Positions 58,345 through 64,000 of a stretch of 64,000 nt of DNA are shown piece by piece; position 1 is the first letter of the stretch, and the number at the start of each line of letters is the position of its first letter. The stretch comes from Sorangium sp025924095 (lineage in GTDB: Bacteria > Myxococcota_A > Polyangia > Polyangiales > Polyangiaceae): assembly GCF_051521505.1 (NCBI RefSeq), contig NZ_CP150356.1, forward strand, positions 5,270,001 to 5,334,000. Direction: 5' to 3'. The translations under genes were made by a program, and so were the position numbers. The notes below the pieces were generated by a model. That model had not been told where the DNA came from. It saw only the letters and a list, made by a program, of their open reading frames with translations, and did no database searches.

Positions 58345-61188
58345 CTACCTGAACCGCGCCTCGCTCGCCGGGGTCGACCCGAGCCGCGACAGCGCCTCCC
58401 GCGACGCCGCCGCCTCGGGATGGCGCAGGCGCGCCCGCAGCGCCGCCGCCTCGGCGAGCAGCTCCCGCCCGCACGGCACGTCCCCCTCGCGCGCCGCCGC
58501 CACGCCCGCCCAGTGCAGCGCGTCCGCCCTCGCCCACGCGTCCTCGCCCGCCCACGCCACCGCCGCGTCGGCGAGCGCCACCGCAGACGCCGCCTGCCCC
58601 GCGCCGCGGGCCAGGGCGCACCGCGCGGCGACCACCGCGAGCCGCGCGCGGAACGGGCCGAACCCGCACGCCTCCGCGACGTGCAGCCCCTCCAGCGCCT
58701 GCCGCGCGCCGTCGTCGAGCCGGCCGCGCGCGAGCGCGAGCCGCGCCGCGAGCTCGTGGCACCGCAGCGCGACCTCCACCTCGCCCGTCACCGAGGCCCA
58801 GCGGCGCGCCTCGACGAGGTGCGCCTCGGCCGACGCGACGTCGCCGTCGCCGCCGCCGCCGAGCAGCGCGAGGCCGAGCAGCGTGTGGCCGTGCGCCACG
58901 TGCCCCTCCCAGCCGCGCCGCCGGCACGCCGCGAGGTTCCGCTCGGTGGCCTCTCGCGCCTCGTCCCGGCGCCCGAGCGCGAGGGCGTGCTCCGCCTCCC
59001 AGAGCGCGCGGCGCGCCACCGGGGCGTCGCCCATCGCACGCAGGAGCGCGAAGCGCTCGCCCGCCGCGTCGACCTCGCCGAGGTCGTGCAGCACCGCGGC
59101 GAGCAGCGCCAGCGCGCGTACCGCGTGGGCCTGGTCCGCGGCGCGCGCGACGCTCCCGGCGCTCCCGGCGATCCCGGCGATCTCCGCCGAGCGCTCCAGC
59201 AGGCGGCGCGCCTCGGTCAGGTTGCCCCGCAGCCGCTCCGTGTACGCGAGCGTGCGCAGGCCGGTCGCGAGCGGCGCGGGGTCGGCGAGCGCCCCGGCGA
59301 TCTCGTTGTGCGCCTCGTAGCAGGCGCAGGCGAACGCGAGATCGCCGAGCGCGCCCGCGTAGAGGCCCGCGTCGTACGCGAGCGACGCGCGCACGCGCGC
59401 GGGCAGCGAGGCCGGCATGCCGCGGGGATCGTCGCCGCCGGCGAACGCGCGCAGGAGCCGGGCGCCGCGCGCCATGTCGCCGAGCTGGAGCCCGAGGTGC
59501 GCGAAGCCCCCGAGGCCGAGCGCGTAGATCTCGTACGCCTCGGTCGCGCGCCCGGCGCCGAGCAGCTCGGTGAGGATGGCCTCGTACGCGTCGACCGCCC
59601 GGCGCTCCCGCGGGGCCCGGCGCGGCGCCTCGTCGAGGCGCGGCGGCGGCGCGGCGCTCCCGGCGGCGTGAATGCGATCCGGCGGCACGCCGAGCAGCGA
59701 CTTGAAGTGCTGCCGCACGAACGGGTGCGTCGAGTGGCAGAGCTCGCCCTGCCGCGCCGCGAACACGAGCCCCAGACGCTCGAGCCGCGCGAGCCCGCGG
59801 GCGAGCTCCGCGGCGCCCCACCCCGCCATGGCGCCCGCGATCTCGCCGCCGGCCCGGACCAGCCGGAGCAGCGCCGCCTCGCCCGCGCCGCCCGGGAACA
59901 CCGAGAGGCGCGCGAGCAGGTCCCGCTCGCCCGGGGGCAGCGCGCGCGCGTAGGCCGACAGCACCGAGCTCAGTCGGCGGGCGAGGACGTCGTCGCGCTC
60001 GGCCTCGGCGAGGTGCGCCGCGCGCGCCGCCGAGAGCCGCCCCGCGTCGCCGCCGAGGAACGCGCCGACGTACGAGCCGACCACGGCGACCGAGAGCGCG
60101 TGGCCGCCGGTGCTCTCGAACAGCGCGCGGAGGGCGTCGTCGTCGCTCTGGATGCCCCAGCGACGCATCAGCGACGCGGCGTCGCCCTCGCCGAGCGACT
60201 CCGGCCGGATCGTCGAGAGCCCGCCCTCGGCCCAGGCGGCCAGATCCGCGAGCTCGAAGCGCGACGTGACGAGCGCCCGCGCGCCGCCCAGGCCCGCGGC
60301 GATCGCGCAGAGCAGCCGCCGGAGGAGCGCGTCGTGGAGCTCGCCGTGCGCGCGGCCGGCGCCCCCCTCGGCCTGCACGGTCTCGAGGCCGTCGAGCACG
60401 AGCAGGTGCGGCGGGCCCTGCCCCAGCGCCTCCTTCAGCCGCGCGAGCTGCTCGCCGGGCGCCGCCGGCGGCCGCGGCGCTGCGCCGGGGCCCGGCGCGA
60501 AGTAGGCCGCCGCCTGGTCGAGGAACGCCTCGGTCCTGGGATCGTCGTAGAAGCTCCAGACGAGCACGCCGCCGGGCCGCGGGGCGTCTCCGAGCCCCTG
60601 GAGGAAGCGCTCGGCGATCGCGGTCTTGCCCGCCCCGCCCACGCCGAGGAGCGCGATCACGCGGGGGGAGGGCGGCGAGGCGCCGGCCCACGCGGCGAGC
60701 CGATCGAGGATCTCCCCGCGCCCGACGAAGTGCCGCGCCCGCTGGAGCGTGTGCGCGTGCAGCGGGCGCCACGCCGGGGCGGCTCCGTGCGCCGCCGCGG
60801 GCGCGATGGCCGGCGCCTGTGCCTCTGCTGCGCCGCTGGGCGCCTCTGCTGCGCCGGCGGGCGCCTCTGCTGCGCCGCTGGGCGCCTCTGCTGCGCCGGC
60901 GGGCGCCTCCCCCGCCCCGGCGACGAGCAGGTCGGCCTCGGCGAGGCCGAGCTCGGCGCCGAGCCGCTCGAGGATGCGCCGGCGGGACGGGCTCCGGACC
61001 GAGAAGCCGAGCCGCGGGTCGTTGACGGCGCCCGACTCGTAGCGGCGGTAGGTCCGCACATCGACGCCGATCGACGCTGCGACCTGCTCCTGCGTCAGGT
61101 CGAGCTCGAGCCGCGCCCGCAGCAGGAGCGCGTGGTTGAAATGCGCCGCGGGCTCCGCGCCGCGGCCCGCCCTGGGGACCTGTGCCAT
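58345..61188 (-). CDS. XRE HTH - NB-ARC/STAND ATPase - TPR regulator
   Basis: A 947-aa signalling ATPase. Residues about 20-60 form an XRE-type helix-turn-helix (LDLTQEQVAASIGVDVRTYR). A slippage-type linker of EAPAGAA/EAPSGAA heptads spans about 94-122. The NB-ARC-like NTPase follows: Walker A GVGGAGKT (182-189), Walker B-like LLVLDGLE near 265 and VTSRFEL near 310. The C-terminal half is TPR-like helices. STAND proteins switch on by ATP-driven oligomerisation on sensing a ligand through the TPR half; here a DNA-binding head implies transcriptional output. Some STANDs are antiphage effectors, but no nuclease or pore effector is attached. ATG 61188. Confidence 0.88.
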   Translation of the reverse strand: MAQVPRAGRGAEPAAHFNHALLLRARLELDLTQEQVAASIGVDVRTYRRYESGAVNDPRLGFSVRSPSRRRILERLGAELGLAEADLLVAGAGEAPAGAAEAPSGAAEAPAGAAEAPSGAAEAQAPAIAPAAAHGAAPAWRPLHAHTLQRARHFVGRGEILDRLAAWAGASPPSPRVIALLGVGGAGKTAIAERFLQGLGDAPRPGGVLVWSFYDDPRTEAFLDQAAAYFAPGPGAAPRPPAAPGEQLARLKEALGQGPPHLLVLDGLETVQAEGGAGRAHGELHDALLRRLLCAIAAGLGGARALVTSRFELADLAAWAEGGLSTIRPESLGEGDAASLMRRWGIQSDDDALRALFESTGGHALSVAVVGSYVGAFLGGDAGRLSAARAAHLAEAERDDVLARRLSSVLSAYARALPPGERDLLARLSVFPGGAGEAALLRLVRAGGEIAGAMAGWGAAELARGLARLERLGLVFAARQGELCHSTHPFVRQHFKSLLGVPPDRIHAAGSAAPPPRLDEAPRRAPRERRAVDAYEAILTELLGAGRATEAYEIYALGLGGFAHLGLQLGDMARGARLLRAFAGGDDPRGMPASLPARVRASLAYDAGLYAGALGDLAFACACYEAHNEIAGALADPAPLATGLRTLAYTERLRGNLTEARRLLERSAEIAGIAGSAGSVARAADQAHAVRALALLAAVLHDLGEVDAAGERFALLRAMGDAPVARRALWEAEHALALGRRDEAREATERNLAACRRRGWEGHVAHGHTLLGLALLGGGGDGDVASAEAHLVEARRWASVTGEVEVALRCHELAARLALARGRLDDGARQALEGLHVAEACGFGPFRARLAVVAARCALARGAGQAASAVALADAAVAWAGEDAWARADALHWAGVAAAREGDVPCGRELLAEAAALRARLRHPEAAASREALSRLGSTPASEARFR
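60826..60910. repeat. 21-bp tandem repeat in STAND gene linker
   Basis: Four units of about 21 bp (GCCTCTGCTGCGCCGGCGGG core) alternate between two variants and encode the EAPAGAA/EAPSGAA linker. The paired alternation suggests duplication of a two-unit block. Confidence 0.85.
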
Positions 61189-61310
61189 CGCTGCGAGCCC
61201 TCGATGTTCGGCGATGCCCTGCCCTCCTGTCCACCGCGCTGCCCGGTCCTGCCCGGTCCTGCCCGGTCCCGCCCTTCCGGATCCGGCCCGCCGCGACGCA
61301 GGGTTCCCGC

Positions 61311-61889
61311 ATGAGCAGCACGATCCACGCCGAACGACCCGCCCAGCGGACCGCCCACGCGGACGACCTCCGCATCTTCACGGTGACGAACCTCCTGTCG
61401 CCCGAGGAGTGCGATGGCTTCATCGCCCTCGCCGAGGCTCGGGGCTTCGAGCAGGCGCCGATCGGGGGCACCGACGTCGTGAACCTCGAGGTGCGCAACA
61501 ACGGCCGCATCCTCCTCGACGATCCGGCCCTCGCCATGAGCCTCTGGGAGCGGCTCGCGCCGTGGACCCCGCCGCGCTGGTGCCACCACCGCGCCGTCGG
61601 GCTGAACGAGCGCTTCCGCTTCTACCGGTACACCGAGGGCGAGTACTTCAACTGGCACGGCGACGGGTCGATCCTGCGCTCGGACGGCGAGCGGAGCCTG
61701 TTCACCGCGATGCTCTACCTGAACGACGGCTTCGAGGGCGGCACGACCGACTTCTGGGGCGGCCGGAGCATCACCCCGCGGCGCGGGATGGCCCTCGTGT
61801 TCGAGCACCGCCGGCTCCACCGCGGCGCCGCCGTGACGCGCGGGTGCAAGTACGTGCTCCGCTCCGACGTGATGTACCGGCGCGACTGA
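61311..61889 (+). CDS. 2OG-Fe(II) dioxygenase, prolyl-4-hydroxylase-like
   Basis: A 192-aa single-domain dioxygenase. The iron-binding HxD is in NWHGDGS near residue 118, the distal His in HRRLHRGAAV, and the 2-oxoglutarate-binding basic residue in CKYVLRSDVMY. The preceding motif FYRYTEGEYF is typical of the P4Hc family, which hydroxylates prolyl residues or other substrates using O2 and 2-oxoglutarate. It is divergent from the STAND gene across 122 bp and convergent with the sirtuin gene. The start ATG 61311 follows a CCGGTCCTGCC repeat stretch. Confidence 0.9.
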   Translation: MSSTIHAERPAQRTAHADDLRIFTVTNLLSPEECDGFIALAEARGFEQAPIGGTDVVNLEVRNNGRILLDDPALAMSLWERLAPWTPPRWCHHRAVGLNERFRFYRYTEGEYFNWHGDGSILRSDGERSLFTAMLYLNDGFEGGTTDFWGGRSITPRRGMALVFEHRRLHRGAAVTRGCKYVLRSDVMYRRD

Positions 61890-61905
61890 CCCCGGCGCGG
61901 CGCCC

Positions 61906-62766
61906 TCACCGCGGTGACGACGCGCCGGCCAGCGCCTCGGCGAGGCGCGGCAGCACGTCGCCCGCCCGGGCCTCGATCTTCAGCGCGCCGAGCTCCTCGC
62001 CGCGCGCCGACCCGAGGTTGACCAGGGCGATCGGGATGCCCCGCTGCGCAGCGCGCAGCACGAAGCGGTAACCCGAGAAGACCGCCAGCGACGAGCCCAC
62101 GACGAGGAGCGCGTCCGCCGCGTCGACGAGGGCGAACGCCGCGTCGACGATCGGCCGCGCCACGTTCTCGCCAAAGAAGACGACGCGCGGCTTGAGCGGG
62201 CCGTCGCAGCGCAGGCAGGGAGGCGCCTGGAAGCCGGCCACGTGCTCGGCAGGGAGATCGGCGTCGCCGTCGGGGGCGATGTCGGCCGCGAGGCGCAGCC
62301 AGCCGGGGTTCCGCGCGAGCAGCCGCGCCTGGAGGGCGGCGCGCGGCTCCATCGCGCCGCACGCGAGGCAGGCGACCTCGGAGAGCGTGCCGTGCAGCTC
62401 GATGACCCGGCGGCTGCCGGCGGCCAGGTGGAGGCCGTCGACGTTCTGCGTGATGAGGCCCTCGAGCAGCCCGTCCCGCTCGAGCCGCGCGAGGGCGCGA
62501 TGCGCAGGGTTGGGCTCGGCGCGGGAGAAGCGCTCCCAGCCGATCACCGCGCGCGCCCAGTAGCGCTGCCGGATCTCCGCAGAATGCGAGAACTCCCGCC
62601 CCTGGATCGGGTTGCGCGCGCGGCGCCGCGTCTCGGGCCCGCGGTAATCCGGGATGCCGGACTCGGTGCTGCACCCCGCGCCCGTCAGCGCCACGAACCG
62701 CTTGCCGCGCAGGAGCGCGATGAGGTCGTCGACCGGATCCGCGAGGAGCGCTTCGCCGAGCGGCAT
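61906..62766 (-). CDS. Sir2-family NAD-dependent deacylase, SIRT4-like (class II)
   Basis: A 286-aa sirtuin. The NAD fold is marked by GAGCSTESGIPDYRG (about 29-43), TQNVDGLH (about 107-114) and the catalytic ELHG (H125). Zinc ligands are in CLACG (C133, C136) and CLRCDG, and the FFGE motif is present. The stretch RQRYWARAVIGWERF plus PNPAHRALARL closely follows the SIRT4/class II sequence pattern rather than the CobB class III pattern. It removes acyl groups from lysines with NAD consumption. ATG 62766 begins at a normal distance before the fold; 94 upstream open codons are ignored. Targets unknown. Confidence 0.93.
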   Translation of the reverse strand: MPLGEALLADPVDDLIALLRGKRFVALTGAGCSTESGIPDYRGPETRRRARNPIQGREFSHSAEIRQRYWARAVIGWERFSRAEPNPAHRALARLERDGLLEGLITQNVDGLHLAAGSRRVIELHGTLSEVACLACGAMEPRAALQARLLARNPGWLRLAADIAPDGDADLPAEHVAGFQAPPCLRCDGPLKPRVVFFGENVARPIVDAAFALVDAADALLVVGSSLAVFSGYRFVLRAAQRGIPIALVNLGSARGEELGALKIEARAGDVLPRLAEALAGASSPR

Positions 62767-63093
62767 GGGCCGGTTTGTGACCCGTTTCAGGGGGCGCCGC
62801 CAGCCGCCGGCCGGCCGCCCGCCCGCCGGCGCGACGCTCGGCCCAGGCACGGCGACCCTCCGGGCCCACCCGTCCAGGCACACGCCCCCGGAGCGACGGA
62901 TACGGGCGCTGCGCAGAACAGCTGGGACCGGCAAGCAGGGAGTCGAGGCGCGCGCCGGCAATGCGTCACGCTGTCGCACCTCATCGAACGTTGCAGCGGT
63001 ATCCCGGCCTTCGGGCGGCACGCGGGCGCGCCGCGATGAGCGCGACATCGTGTCGCAGCGCCCTGGCGAGCGGCGGCGCTAGGCTCATTCGCC
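62767..63093. other. Divergent intergenic region sirtuin / ccmH
   Basis: About 327 bp between divergent genes, so it holds both promoters. No repeat, RNA or additional gene was recognised. Open frames here are GC-biased shadows. Confidence 0.45.
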
Positions 63094-63714
63094 ATGATCC
63101 AGCGAGAGCACGGCAGGTCCGCGAATGACTCGGCCCGTACCGCGCACGGGGCCCGCGAGGTGAGCTCGCCATTGCGCCTCGGGTTGCTGCGCGGCGCGCG
63201 CTGGCGCCGCGCGGCGGCGCTGGCCGCCTTCGTCGCGGGCGTGGCGATGAGCGGCAGGGCCGAGCCCGCGACGCCCAGCCACGCTGAGGCCGAGCTCGTC
63301 GATACGACGCCGGCGCCCGGCGAGCGGGCGCTCGCAGGGCGCCTGCTCGCGCCTTGCTGCTGGGATCAGACGCTCGATGTCCACGAATCGGAGGTGGCGC
63401 GCGATCTTCGCCGCGAGATCCGCGCGCGCCTCCGCCGGGGCGAGGCGGCCGGCGCCGTCGAGCAAGACCTCGTCGCACGTTATGGCGACCGCCTCCGCGC
63501 GGCGCCCTCGTCAGGCACCCTCGGCAAGGTCGCGCTTGGATTGATGCTGGGCATCGCGGTGGCCTTGCTCGGGGTCTTCGCCCTGCTGCGCTCGTGGAGG
63601 CGCAACGCAGCGCAGACGGGTCCATCCAGGGACGCCACCACGGCGGCCCTTCGCGACGAGTATGACGAGTATGACGAGCGCCTCGACAACGAGCTCCGGG
63701 AGCGCGACGCGTGA
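63094..63714 (+). CDS. ccmH: Cytochrome c maturation protein CcmH-like
   Basis: A 206-aa membrane protein. After a long leader with one hydrophobic segment (about 40-54), the CcmH/CycL core reads LAPCCWDQTLDVHES, with the redox motif in the CC form used by many delta-group proteins instead of RCxxC. Then comes LRREIRARLRRGEAAGAV and RYGDRL, and a second membrane helix (about 147-167). CcmH reduces apocytochrome c cysteines before heme attachment. No other ccm gene is adjacent. The acidic C-terminus with EYDEYDERLD is an extension. ATG 63094. Confidence 0.87.
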   Translation: MIQREHGRSANDSARTAHGAREVSSPLRLGLLRGARWRRAAALAAFVAGVAMSGRAEPATPSHAEAELVDTTPAPGERALAGRLLAPCCWDQTLDVHESEVARDLRREIRARLRRGEAAGAVEQDLVARYGDRLRAAPSSGTLGKVALGLMLGIAVALLGVFALLRSWRRNAAQTGPSRDATTAALRDEYDEYDERLDNELRERDA

Positions 63715-63816
63715 GCGCATCCCCGCCGTGACGCGGCATGGCGCGGTCGTCGCCCCGATCGTCCGGGCCCAGCCCCAACATCCCGCTTGACCGGAGTCCC
63801 GCACCACAATATGTAG

Positions 63817-64000
63817 TGCCTCGTGTTGGTGCCTCGGGCTTCGGCCCCGGGCTCAAAAGGGAACCCGGTGCGAATCCGGGGCTGCCCCGCAGCGGTAAGC
63901 GAGAACGATCTCCACGACGAGCACTGGCCTCCGGGCTGGGAAGCGGTGGACCGTAGGAACCCGGCGAGAGCCGGAGCGCTCGCAAGTCCGAAGACCTGCC
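63817..64000 (+). ncRNA. Cobalamin (B12) riboswitch, right end cut by window
   Basis: The plus-strand segment after ccmH has the hallmarks of an AdoCbl-class riboswitch: a GGGAACCCGGTGCGAATCCG core followed by GGGGCTGCCCCGCAGCGGTAA, and a terminal B12 box GCAAGTCCGAAGACCTGCC at the window edge. Binding of coenzyme B12 would lower expression of the gene just beyond 64000, most often a B12 transporter, biosynthesis or B12-independent isozyme gene. The left boundary is approximate; the CCTCGTGTTGG region probably pairs with sequence past the edge. Confidence 0.9.

Noticed and set aside
57529..61537. Two open frames of over 1200 codons on opposite strands over the STAND gene
   Set aside because: Both are Arg/Gly/Ala-rich shadows with no family features; the 947-aa STAND frame explains the coding signal.

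Overview
The window is very GC-rich and densely coded on both strands. Its gene content points to a myxobacterium, most likely Polyangiales and Sorangium-like; this is inferred from the gene repertoire, not from a marker gene. The clues are a very large Ser/Thr kinase-cyclase-ATPase-TPR protein, many lipoproteins with Gly-rich linkers, ECF sigma factors with long C-terminal extensions, STAND ATPases, and genes for candidate inositol and sphingolipid-type lipids. No rRNA or tRNA gene and no true CRISPR array was seen.

Layout. 0-13 kb: hemW, a PLP-dependent dehydratase or racemase, a nitrilase-family amidohydrolase, a single-domain response regulator, the 1472-aa kinase/ATPase, an unknown 461-aa protein, and a lytic transglycosylase fused to a LysM-like and a degenerate M16-like region. 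13-24.5 kb: a MarR regulator, lipoproteins, a CDP-alcohol phosphatidyltransferase and PAP2/IPC-synthase-like pair, a PduO-type adenosyltransferase, a rhodanese-MoeB fusion, a MerR-TPR protein and a PPGGYG-repeat membrane protein. 24.5-34 kb: a histone-H1-like tailed protein, a GT39-like glycosyltransferase with a coupled membrane partner, an unknown coupled gene pair, an M49-like zinc peptidase lipoprotein, and a metallophosphoesterase with an HdeD-like membrane domain.

34-39 kb is an accessory patch. A Cys-rich lipoprotein gene is present as one intact copy, one large fragment and one small remnant, interleaved with two paralogous small lipoproteins and an unknown repeat protein. Part of the patch has visibly lower GC. 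39-46 kb: a coupled ECF sigma factor and exported protein, two convergent Uma2 nucleases, a 43-bp phased repeat that may be a relic of IS21-type ends, and a GT1 glycosyltransferase flanked by two copies of a hairpin repeat.

46-57.4 kb looks like a redox and accessory-metabolism island. It holds a LysR regulator, a 2Fe-2S flavin reductase overlapping a di-iron fatty-acid/sterol hydroxylase, then a minus-strand series: DyP peroxidase, TPR protein, DUF4331-SRPBCC fusion, a small unknown protein, an HTTM membrane protein with a coupled partner, and a short exported protein made of YYRPAAG repeats. 57.8-64 kb: an SRPBCC protein, an XRE-NB-ARC-TPR STAND protein, a prolyl-4-hydroxylase-like dioxygenase, a SIRT4-like sirtuin, a CcmH-like protein, and a cobalamin riboswitch running off the right edge.
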